From assembly GCA_937922955.1 (NCBI GenBank), contig CALAKO010000147.1, positions 1 to 14,006 on the forward strand: a stretch of DNA of 14,006 bases. Reading direction: 5' to 3'. The DNA comes from an uncultured Peptococcaceae bacterium. Its GTDB lineage: Bacteria; Bacillota; Peptococcia; Peptococcales; Peptococcaceae. The first letter of the stretch is position 1. Every line of letters starts with the position of its first letter. The notes below the pieces were generated by a model, which saw only the letters and a list, made by a program, of their open reading frames with translations, was not told the DNA's origin and searched no databases. Shown here one piece after another: positions 5,013 to 11,203 of this stretch. A program made the position numbers and the translations under genes.

Positions 5013-6467
5013 GTGGTGAAGATCCGCACACGTTTGCAGGTGTCGAACTTTTTGATGATTGGGGTGCCGTTGAGCATTTCGGTGGCGGCAGCGGTGTTTT
5101 GCCTGGCGCTGGTATGGCTGATTTTATCGGTTGGTGGTGGCGTGGGTTTCGACGATCGGGAAGATTTTGAAGAAGTCGGCGCAACCGTCACTCTGGCGGC
5201 GCAGCAGGCGCTGCAGGCTGACAATGAGGACACACGTTTGTCGCGACTGGAGCGATTGTCGGGGCTTTTGGATCAAAATGCGATGCGGCTTGTCGTTGAG
5301 CGCAATGGAGAGGCCTTCTATAGCTATGGCCATGCGGCGGATGCTGACACGGCGCTGCAGGCGGCGGGTGCCGCGCTGCCGGAGAATGGCAGCATTAGCC
5401 AGCAGGACCGCAGCCTCTATACGCGCGCCTTGGATGCCAGCGGCGATACGTACCGCATCTATCTCTTTGGCAGTGCTCAGGCCTTGATCAGTGATTTTAA
5501 TAAAATGCTGCTTTCGGTGGCGGCGGTGATTCTGTTAGCGGCCATTTTGATTGCGCTGGTGGTGACCAACCATTTTCTTACGCGCTTCGTGTTTCGAAAA
5601 ATTGAAGAGCCGCTGGACATTCTCGCCGAGGGCGTGCAGCAGATTGGCGACGGCAACCTGGACTACCGCATCCACTACGAGGGCGACGACGAATTTGCAC
5701 CGATTTGCGACCAGTTCAACGACATGGCGCGGCGGCTGAAATGGTCTGTGGATGAAAGCCAACGACAGGAAGAGAGTCGAAAAGAGCTCATGGCCGGCAT
5801 TTCTCACGACTTGCGCTCGCCGCTGACGGCCATTCAAGCCTACGTGGAAGGGCTGCTTGATGGCGTTGCCAACACGCCGGAAAAACAGCAGGCCTATCTG
5901 CGTACGATCAAGACCAAGGCCGAGGAAATCCAGCGCATGGTTTCACAGATTTTCCAATATTCCAAGATGGACTTGGAAAACTATCCGCTCAACATGGAGC
6001 GCCTGCAGCTCGATAGTGAAATCGCCGCCCTGCTGGAAGTGGTAGCACCGGAATACGCCGCCAAAGGGCTGGAGGTGCAGACGGAACAGCTGGATGCGGT
6101 CCGTGTTCAGGCCGACGCGGAGCTGGTGCGGCGCATTCTCGTTAATATTTTGGACAACAGCCTTAAATACAAAACCGCCGAGCGGGGCCATGCCACTATT
6201 CGCCTCACTGCTGACGGTGACACGGCACGGCTCACCCTTGCCGACGACGGTCCTGGCGTGGCGCCGGACGCTCTGCCGAAGCTCTTTGATGTGTTCTATC
6301 GCAGCGACCCATCGCGCCACAACCCGAATCAAGGCAGCGGCTTGGGCCTGGCGATTGTCGCTAAGGCGGTGCAGCGTATGGGCGGACAGGTGAGTGCGCA
6401 CGCCAACACGCCGCACGGCCTGGTGATTGACATTGTTTTGCCGAAAGGAGAGGATTCTCGTGGATAA
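5013..6467 (+). CDS. Membrane-bound sensor histidine kinase
   Basis: A 484-residue HAMP/HisKA/HATPase sensor kinase. A first membrane helix (about 12-40) and a second (about 165-188) enclose an extracytoplasmic sensing region of about 125 residues that I do not recognise. HAMP follows (about 189-242, EEPLDILAEGVQQIGDGNLD). The H-box MAGISHDLRSPLTAIQ places the phosphorylated His at 265. The ATPase domain shows the N-box (NILDNSLKYKT, 378-388), G1 (DDGPG, 411-415) and G2 (GSGLGL, 441-446). The start is GTG at 5013, five bases after GGGAGG; a second GTG at 5016 is also possible. The stop overlaps the regulator's start by eight bases, so the two are translationally coupled. Kinase before regulator is the less usual order. 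The signal sensed is unknown. Confidence 0.95.
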   Translation: MVKIRTRLQVSNFLMIGVPLSISVAAAVFCLALVWLILSVGGGVGFDDREDFEEVGATVTLAAQQALQADNEDTRLSRLERLSGLLDQNAMRLVVERNGEAFYSYGHAADADTALQAAGAALPENGSISQQDRSLYTRALDASGDTYRIYLFGSAQALISDFNKMLLSVAAVILLAAILIALVVTNHFLTRFVFRKIEEPLDILAEGVQQIGDGNLDYRIHYEGDDEFAPICDQFNDMARRLKWSVDESQRQEESRKELMAGISHDLRSPLTAIQAYVEGLLDGVANTPEKQQAYLRTIKTKAEEIQRMVSQIFQYSKMDLENYPLNMERLQLDSEIAALLEVVAPEYAAKGLEVQTEQLDAVRVQADAELVRRILVNILDNSLKYKTAERGHATIRLTADGDTARLTLADDGPGVAPDALPKLFDVFYRSDPSRHNPNQGSGLGLAIVAKAVQRMGGQVSAHANTPHGLVIDIVLPKGEDSRG

Positions 6468-7149
6468 AATCTTGATTGTTGAAGACGACACCGCCATTGC
6501 GGAAATTGAGCGCGACTACCTGGAATTGGATGGCTTCAGCGTGGAAATCGCTGCCGATGGCACCACTGGGCTGGAGCGCGGGCTCTCTGGCGAGTTTGAT
6601 TTGATCTTGCTGGATCTCATGCTGCCGGGCATGGATGGGTTTAGCATCTGTCGTCGCCTGCGAGAAAGCCTTGACGTGCCCATTCTCATGGTTACTGCGC
6701 GCCAGGAGGACATCGACAAAATCCGCGGCCTGGGCCTCGGGGCGGACGACTACATCGAAAAGCCTTTCTCACCAAGCGTGCTTGTGGCGCGGGTCAAGGC
6801 GCACCTGGCGCGCTACCGCCGCCTCACCAAGGCCGAGCACCGCGGTGCTGAAATTCAAATCGGCGGCATTCGTCTCAATGAAGACACCCATCGTGTCTTT
6901 GTTGAAGGAAAAGAAGTAGAGTTGACCAACAAAGAATACGAGCTTCTGCTTTTCTTCATGCTTAACGTCGACGTGGTGTTCAGCCGTGAGCAGCTTTATG
7001 AGCGTATCTGGGGCTGGGATGCCATGGGCGACAGTGCCACTGTGGCGGTGCACATCAATCGCCTGCGCAAGAAGATTGAGAAGGATCCCGCCGATCCGCG
7101 CTACATTGTTTCCGTTTGGGGCGCGGGCTATCGCTTCAACGCTTGCTGA
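6460..7149 (+). CDS. OmpR/PhoB-family response regulator
   Basis: A 229-residue DNA-binding response regulator and the evident partner of the overlapping kinase. The receiver domain (1-115) has the acidic pair Asp9/Asp10 (ILIVEDD), the phospho-acceptor Asp52 (LILLDLMLPGMDG), Thr79 (MVTA) and Lys101 (EKPF). The C-terminal winged helix (about 130-229) includes ELTNKEYELLLFF, the recognition helix region VAVHINRLRKKIEKD and the closing hairpin VWGAGYRF. The start is GTG at 6460, eight bases after AAGGAGAGG; an ATG further upstream in the same frame lies deep inside the kinase gene and has no ribosome binding site. OmpR-type regulators bind direct repeats, so the phased repeats before the VTC operon are one possible target, but nothing here proves it. 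Confidence 0.95.
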   Translation: MDKILIVEDDTAIAEIERDYLELDGFSVEIAADGTTGLERGLSGEFDLILLDLMLPGMDGFSICRRLRESLDVPILMVTARQEDIDKIRGLGLGADDYIEKPFSPSVLVARVKAHLARYRRLTKAEHRGAEIQIGGIRLNEDTHRVFVEGKEVELTNKEYELLLFFMLNVDVVFSREQLYERIWGWDAMGDSATVAVHINRLRKKIEKDPADPRYIVSVWGAGYRFNAC

Positions 7150-7159
7150 GAACGAAGAA

Positions 7160-7182
7160 AGCGCTCTTATTTTAAGAGCGCT
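7160..7182. terminator. Hairpin after the two-component operon, weak terminator
   Basis: AGCGCTCTTA (7160-7169) and TAAGAGCGCT (7173-7182) form a perfect 10-bp stem, but no T-run follows on the plus strand (CGCGGCAGAAAAAG). It may act as a weak terminator or a 3'-end stabiliser of the two-component mRNA. Confidence 0.5.
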
Positions 7183-7241
7183 CGCGGCAGAAAAAGTTTA
7201 TCTTTTGTTTAAGACTGCGTTATCGGCTGTTTAATCCTCCT

Positions 7242-7250
7242 TGTTATACT
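7242..7250 (+). promoter_or_regulatory. Extended -10 promoter of the zinc-ribbon gene
   Basis: TGT followed by TATACT (7245-7250) forms an extended -10 about 36 bases before the ATG; no good -35 is visible. With the hairpin at 7160-7182 this suggests the zinc-ribbon gene is transcribed on its own. Confidence 0.5.
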
Positions 7251-7285
7251 TGAGCCATCAAGTTGAACAAAGGAGGATGGTTGAG

Positions 7286-7957
7286 ATGACAACCTTTCAT
7301 CAAGAAATAATGAACTGGGATTTTAAACGCATCGGAAAAAATTACGCGTTACTGAGTATTGTGGCGGTGGTCGTTGCTGCTAGTTTAAGTCTGTTTCTGC
7401 TTTGGCCGCAGTTGTCTCAGGCGGCGACGGTATTTGCTGAAAGCGGCGGCCCGCTGGGCTGGCGGCTGGATGCCCTGGAAGAAACACTGGAGTGGAGTTT
7501 TGCTGGTGTTGCTGTTGGCGGCGTTAGCGCCGTGTCCCTGGGCGTACGCACCTTGCTGCTGGTCATTAGCTTGGCGTTGATGGCGCTGGCGGCAGGCTAC
7601 TGGCTATTGGTGGCTCTCTGGCTGCATCAGTTGGCGGTGCGTTCGGATATGAACGGCACGCTTTGGCTCTTGCTCGGGCTCGTTGGCAACCTCGCTGCCG
7701 TGGCGGTGTTCTTTGTCAGCCGCAGCCTGCTTCGTGTTGAATGCGATGCCTGTGGCGGCTGGTCGCCAAAAGATGCGGCTTATTGCCGCCACTGCGGCAA
7801 TGTGATCGGCTACAGCTGTCCGGCTTGCGGTCAGCCAATGAATCGAAACGATCAGTTTTGCCGTCACTGCGGAGCGGTGACAAATTCATCAGAAGACACG
7901 ATAATTGATGCCGATGACCCGGCAGCGGTTGCCAAGTTCACCGCTGATGGGCTATAA
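7286..7957 (+). CDS. Membrane protein with C-terminal double zinc ribbon
   Basis: A 223-residue protein that I can describe but not name. It has three likely membrane helices (about residues 20-40, 86-113 and 125-147), with a 45-residue loop between the first two. A cytoplasmic-looking tail follows with two zinc ribbons: Cys153/156 with Cys167/170, and Cys178/181 with Cys192/195 (CDACGG, CRHCGN, CPACGQ, CRHCGA), as in double zinc-ribbon (DZR) proteins. The last 25 residues are acidic. The start is the ATG at 7286, nine bases after AAGGAGG; starts further upstream would overlap this site. The stop codon overlaps the -10 box of the next gene. Ribbons of this kind usually mediate protein contacts rather than catalysis; the role here is unknown. 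Confidence 0.8.
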   Translation: MTTFHQEIMNWDFKRIGKNYALLSIVAVVVAASLSLFLLWPQLSQAATVFAESGGPLGWRLDALEETLEWSFAGVAVGGVSAVSLGVRTLLLVISLALMALAAGYWLLVALWLHQLAVRSDMNGTLWLLLGLVGNLAAVAVFFVSRSLLRVECDACGGWSPKDAAYCRHCGNVIGYSCPACGQPMNRNDQFCRHCGAVTNSSEDTIIDADDPAAVAKFTADGL

Positions 7958-7958
7958 T
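7929..7958 (+). promoter_or_regulatory. SigA-type promoter of the DUF368 gene
   Basis: TTGCCA (7929-7934, one mismatch to TTGACA), 18 bases and a perfect TATAAT (7953-7958) that overlaps the stop codon of the zinc-ribbon gene. The predicted start near 7965 gives a leader of about 73 nt containing the hairpin at 7973-8012. Confidence 0.75.
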
Positions 7959-7972
7959 AATGAAATAACATG

Positions 7973-8012
7973 GACCGAGAGCGGCTGTGCAAACAGCCGC
8001 TCCTTTACGGTC
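7973..8012 (+). promoter_or_regulatory. Leader hairpin ahead of the DUF368 gene
   Basis: A perfect 10-bp GC-rich stem (7979-7988 with 7993-8002) is capped by a GCAA (GNRA) tetraloop. It is extended below an internal loop by GACCG (7973-7977) pairing with CGGTC (8008-8012). There is no T-run, so it is a poor terminator. It sits after the DUF368 promoter and before its ribosome binding site at 8025-8030, and could also protect the 3' end of zinc-ribbon transcripts. Confidence 0.6.
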
Positions 8013-8037
8013 AATCGCGAATGAAAGGAGAGAAACG

Positions 8038-8961
8038 ATGATCTACCACATTTTTCATGGCTTCTGCATGGCGCTCGCTGATAGTGTGCCCGGCGTATCC
8101 GGCGGCACGGTGGCGTATATTCTAGGTTTTTACGAACGCTTTATTGACGCATTGCATTACCTGTTCAATGGGTCTTTGCGCGAACGTAAAGAAGGCCTGC
8201 GCTATCTCTGCAAGCTCGGCATTGGCTGGGTCATTGGAATGGTGTCATCGATTCTCGTGCTGTCGCAGCTGTTTGAAACGCACAGCTATTTTCTTACCTC
8301 GCTGTTTCTTGGGTTGACGCTAGCGGCTCTGCCTTTTGTCATTAAAGAAGAAAAAGAAGTCGTTGTTGGTCATTACAACAAGCTGCCGTTTCTAGTGATC
8401 GGCCTTGTAATTGTCTGCGGCATGGTGTTCTCTCGCGAAAGCGGTGCTGGAATGGCTGCCTTGAATTTTTTGTCGTTGAATTTGGGGCATTATGTCTACA
8501 TCTTTTTCTCCGGCGCCTTGGCCATCTCTGCGATGGTGCTTCCTGGCGTGAGTGGCTCCACGGTGCTGCTCATCATGGGTGTGTATCTGCCAACCCTTAA
8601 TGCGGTCAACAATTTGGCCCATCTTAATTTTGCGGTCTTACCAGGCATGCTGGCGCTCATTCTTGGCATTCTCTGCGGCGCTGCCGTATCGGTGCGTTTC
8701 CTGCGTGCTGCGCTGAAACGTCATCGCAGTGCCATGGTTTATCTCATCATTGGGCTGATGATTGGTTCGCTTTATGCCATCATCATGGGGCCAACCACGC
8801 TTGGTGACGGCGAAGCGCCGCTCACTATCGCCACGTTTAATCCGCTGGCTTTTGTGCTGGGCATTGTCATTCTCTTTGCGCTCGAAAAAATTAAAGCCGT
8901 TGGCCAGCGTCGCGAAGCAGAAATGCAGGCGCTTTTGAACGACAAGCCTGAACAGCAATAA
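8038..8961 (+). CDS. DUF368 family protein, predicted undecaprenyl-phosphate translocase (PopT-type)
   Basis: A 307-residue polytopic membrane protein of the DUF368 family. The family has two inverted halves, each marked by a PGVSG motif; here ADSVPGVSGGT is at about 14-24 and VLPGVSGST at about 167-175. DUF368 proteins have been identified as flippases that return undecaprenyl phosphate, the lipid carrier of peptidoglycan and other envelope polymers, to the cytoplasmic face. The ATG at 8038 lies seven bases after AAGGAG; an in-frame ATG at 7987 falls inside the leader hairpin and has no ribosome binding site. The C-terminus after the last helix is short and charged. It is flanked by its own promoter and terminator, so it is probably monocistronic. 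The family call is firm; the activity is inferred from the family. Confidence 0.93.
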   Translation: MIYHIFHGFCMALADSVPGVSGGTVAYILGFYERFIDALHYLFNGSLRERKEGLRYLCKLGIGWVIGMVSSILVLSQLFETHSYFLTSLFLGLTLAALPFVIKEEKEVVVGHYNKLPFLVIGLVIVCGMVFSRESGAGMAALNFLSLNLGHYVYIFFSGALAISAMVLPGVSGSTVLLIMGVYLPTLNAVNNLAHLNFAVLPGMLALILGILCGAAVSVRFLRAALKRHRSAMVYLIIGLMIGSLYAIIMGPTTLGDGEAPLTIATFNPLAFVLGIVILFALEKIKAVGQRREAEMQALLNDKPEQQ

Positions 8962-8967
8962 AATACC

Positions 8968-9003
8968 GAGACGGTCGTCCTTGGCGATCGTCTCTTTTCT
9001 TTT
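8968..9003 (+). terminator. Rho-independent terminator of the DUF368 gene
   Basis: GAGACGGTCG (8968-8977) pairs with CGATCGTCTC (8985-8994), with one G-U pair, around a seven-base loop. It is followed by TTTTCTTTT, seven bases after the stop codon. Confidence 0.9.
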
Positions 9004-9022
9004 GCTTAACCGCCGCTCAGGG

Positions 9023-9052
9023 CTGTCATTTTCTGCCGAGAGCAGGTATAAT
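9023..9052 (+). promoter_or_regulatory. Promoter of the sua5-ywlE-rpiB operon
   Basis: A perfect -10 TATAAT lies at 9047-9052, with a modest -35 CTGTCA (9023-9028) 18 bases upstream. It is about 37 bases before the sua5 start and after the terminator of the preceding gene. Confidence 0.6.
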
Positions 9053-9089
9053 AAAAGGTGCGAATATTGCACACTCCCAGGAAGAAAGG

Positions 9090-10124
9090 ATGGGGAAGAT
9101 GCTACTAGACATCACTCGTGAAGAAGATTTGCAGACAGCGGTCGATGCATTGCGTGCTGGCAAACTTGTGGCCTTTCCGACCGAAACGGTCTACGGCCTG
9201 GGCGCTGATGGCTTCAATGAAGAGGCTTGCCGCGCCGTCTATGCCGCCAAAGGGCGTCCGTCGGATAATCCGCTGATCTTGCATATTGCAGATATGAGCG
9301 CTTTGCGCGACATCGCGGAAGACATTCCGGAAGCCGCCGTTGATCTGGCCGAAGCCTTCTGGCCAGGACCGCTCACCCTCGTGCTGAAAAAACGCAAGGT
9401 GGTATCCAGCACTGTCAGCGGTGGGCTCGATACCGTTGCTGTGCGCATGCCCGACAACGACCTTGCCCGCACGTTGATTCGCGCTGTTGGCCACCCACTC
9501 GCTGGTCCTAGCGCCAACCTCAGCGGCCGCCCATCACCAACGATGGCTGCTCATGTGGAACACGATTTTGGCGACCACATTGCTGGTGTCGTTGATGGCG
9601 GCACTTGCCGCGTCGGGGTTGAATCCACCATCGTGGATCTCACTGTTCAACCTTATGCCATTCTGCGTCCAGGTGGTATTCCACGTGAAAAAATTGAGGC
9701 TCTTATTGGTCCGGTCACTGAGGCCGCGCCGTTGGGCGATGACGACGCGCCAAAAGCACCTGGCATGAAATATCGTCACTATGCGCCTCAGGCGCCAGCG
9801 TATTTGCTCACTGGCGACGACCGTGCCCAAAAAATCCTCGCTCGCATGGCGCAGGCACCGCGTCCAATCGGCATGCTCATTGCCGATGAAACCCTGCAAG
9901 GACTTGGCACAATTCCAGAAGACGTTTTCGTTTGGAACATGGGCAGCTTTGCTCATCCTGACGAAGCCGCGCACCGCCTTTTCGACGGCCTGCGCCGCAT
10001 GGATGCCTATGGTGTCAAGGAAATTTACATTGATGCCTGGCCGCTTGCCGACCTTGGCGAAGCGCTGATGAATCGCATCGGCAAGCTCAGCCTGCCTTGG
10101 CCAGAGGATCATGAAGGGGCGTGA
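9090..10124 (+). CDS. sua5: L-threonylcarbamoyladenylate synthase (Sua5/YwlC type)
   Basis: A 344-residue cytoplasmic enzyme making threonylcarbamoyl-AMP from Thr, bicarbonate and ATP, the first step of t6A modification of ANN-decoding tRNAs. The YrdC-like domain (about 1-205) shows PTETVYGLGAD (30-40), KGRPSDNPL (54-62), PLAGPSANLSGRPSPT (136-151), ESTIVDL (178-184) and RPGGI (193-197). The linker PKAPGMKYRHYAP (221-233) leads to the smaller Sua5 domain (about 235-344), so this is the long Sua5 type rather than single-domain TsaC. The start is uncertain between ATG 9090 and ATG 9099; the second has better spacing from AAAGG at 9085-9089. It is the first gene of an operon with ywlE and rpiB, the same order as ywlC-ywlE-ywlF of B. 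subtilis. Confidence 0.96.
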   Translation: MGKMLLDITREEDLQTAVDALRAGKLVAFPTETVYGLGADGFNEEACRAVYAAKGRPSDNPLILHIADMSALRDIAEDIPEAAVDLAEAFWPGPLTLVLKKRKVVSSTVSGGLDTVAVRMPDNDLARTLIRAVGHPLAGPSANLSGRPSPTMAAHVEHDFGDHIAGVVDGGTCRVGVESTIVDLTVQPYAILRPGGIPREKIEALIGPVTEAAPLGDDDAPKAPGMKYRHYAPQAPAYLLTGDDRAQKILARMAQAPRPIGMLIADETLQGLGTIPEDVFVWNMGSFAHPDEAAHRLFDGLRRMDAYGVKEIYIDAWPLADLGEALMNRIGKLSLPWPEDHEGA

Positions 10125-10128
10125 GCCG

Positions 10129-10584
10129 ATGAATCTGCTTTTTCTCTGCACCGGCAACACTTGCCGCAGCCCCATGGCCGAAGCCATCGCCCTGGACCTT
10201 TTGCGCCGCGATGGTGGTTTTTCGGGAACTGCGGTCACTTCCGCTGGCCTTGCTGCTTTTCCTGGCGATGGCGCCACGCCAGCAGCCGTGCGTGTGTGCG
10301 AGGCCCATGGGCTCGACATCAGCGGTCATCGCTCCAAAGCACTGACCACCGATCTTGTCGCTGCCAGCGACCACATTTACACCATGACCCTGGCGCAAGC
10401 CGCACAGCTGCGTCAGATTCTGCCGCAGGCGGCTGCGCGCATCGAGCCGCTTTCGCCACAGAACGACATTGCCGATCCTTTTGGCGGCAGCGACGACACC
10501 TATCAACGCACATATGAACAAATCGAAGCCGCCATCAAGGCGCGCTTCGATGAATGGAAAAACGAATCAACAAAAGGAGAATGA
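10129..10584 (+). CDS. ywlE: Low-molecular-weight phosphatase, predicted protein-arginine phosphatase
   Basis: A 151-residue LMW-PTP-fold phosphatase. The catalytic loop LCTGNTCRSPMAEA gives nucleophile Cys7, Thr11 and Arg13 with the same numbering as B. subtilis YwlE. In that enzyme Thr at this position, instead of the Ile of tyrosine phosphatases, selects phosphoarginine. The general acid is Asp116 in IADPFGGS. It would remove the phosphoarginine marks placed by McsB on proteins headed for ClpCP. I take the ATG at 10129, nine bases after AAGGGG; an in-frame ATG at 10111 would overlap the sua5 stop and add six residues not seen in the family. It lies between sua5 and rpiB as in Bacillus. mcsB is not in the window, so substrate specificity is an inference from Thr11 and synteny. 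Confidence 0.92.
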   Translation: MNLLFLCTGNTCRSPMAEAIALDLLRRDGGFSGTAVTSAGLAAFPGDGATPAAVRVCEAHGLDISGHRSKALTTDLVAASDHIYTMTLAQAAQLRQILPQAAARIEPLSPQNDIADPFGGSDDTYQRTYEQIEAAIKARFDEWKNESTKGE

Positions 10585-10587
10585 ACC

Positions 10588-11037
10588 ATGAAAATTGCAT
10601 TAGGATCCGATCACGGTGGCTTTGATCTCAAAACGGCCATCAAAAAACACCTCGAAACCCTCGGCCATGACGTTGTGGATTTTGGCACCGACAGCCACGA
10701 ATCCTGCGACTATCCGCTCATCGCGGAACCAGCGGCTCGCGCCGTGGCTTCCGGCGAATGCGAACGCGGCATTCTCGTTTGCGGCACCGGCATTGGCATC
10801 GGCATTGCTGCCAACAAAGTGCCAGGCATCCGCGCTGCCCTCTGCCACGATACCTTTTCCGCTCGTGCCAGCCGCAACCATAACAACGCCAACATGCTCA
10901 CCATGGGTCAGCGCGTCATCGGCGAAGGCCTCGCCCTCGACATTGTGGACATCTGGCTTGAAAGCGAATTCGAAGGCGGCCGCCACGAACGTCGCGTGAA
11001 CGAAATTAGTGACATAGAAAAGAAAATGGCGGAATAA
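10588..11037 (+). CDS. rpiB: Ribose-5-phosphate isomerase B
   Basis: A 149-residue RpiB/LacA/LacB-family sugar isomerase interconverting ribulose 5-phosphate and ribose 5-phosphate in the non-oxidative pentose phosphate pathway. The N-terminal strand and loop are IALGSDHGGFDLK. The active-site Cys65 lies in ILVCGTGIGIGIAANK, the signature separating this fold from the unrelated RpiA. His98 in SRNHNNANML and Arg132/Arg136 at the C-terminus fit the phosphate and ring-opening positions. The length is standard. The ATG lies three bases after the ywlE stop, with AAAGGAG inside the end of ywlE, so the genes are tightly coupled. The equivalent gene in B. subtilis is ywlF. Confidence 0.96.
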   Translation: MKIALGSDHGGFDLKTAIKKHLETLGHDVVDFGTDSHESCDYPLIAEPAARAVASGECERGILVCGTGIGIGIAANKVPGIRAALCHDTFSARASRNHNNANMLTMGQRVIGEGLALDIVDIWLESEFEGGRHERRVNEISDIEKKMAE

Positions 11038-11056
11038 ATGACGGCCTCGCGTCAAA

Positions 11057-11084
11057 GTCATTGAAGAAAGATGACAATTTTTTT
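11057..11084 (+). terminator. Weak terminator-like structure after rpiB
   Basis: GTCAT (11057-11061) can pair with ATGAC (11071-11075), followed by AA and seven T. The stem is only five pairs, and an alternative pairing with AATGAC at 11037-11042 competes. The T-run and position suit a terminator, but the hairpin is weak. Beyond the promoter at 11144-11152, nothing else was recognised in 11085-11203. Confidence 0.35.
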
Positions 11085-11143
11085 GCCATCCGGTGACAGA
11101 GCAATAACAATTATCAAGAACATCTGCACGCGCGTCATTTCTA

Positions 11144-11152
11144 TGCTATAAT
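11144..11152 (+). promoter_or_regulatory. Extended -10 promoter of the secreted stalk-domain gene
   Basis: TGC followed by TATAAT (11147-11152), the same extended -10 form as before the kinase gene; no good -35 is present. It lies about 50 bases before the ATG at 11204, which has AAGGAGG some ten bases upstream. Confidence 0.65.
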
Positions 11153-11203
11153 TGTGCAAAGTTTAAACGTTTTTCAGCGTTTATTTAAGGAGGGAATTGA
11201 AAA

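Noticed and set aside
7231..7276. Inverted repeat CCTCCTTGTT / AACAAAGGAGG that could hide the ribosome binding site of the zinc-ribbon gene
   Set aside because: The left arm lies upstream of or within the extended -10 promoter, so it should not be in the mRNA from that promoter; the match also needs a bulge.
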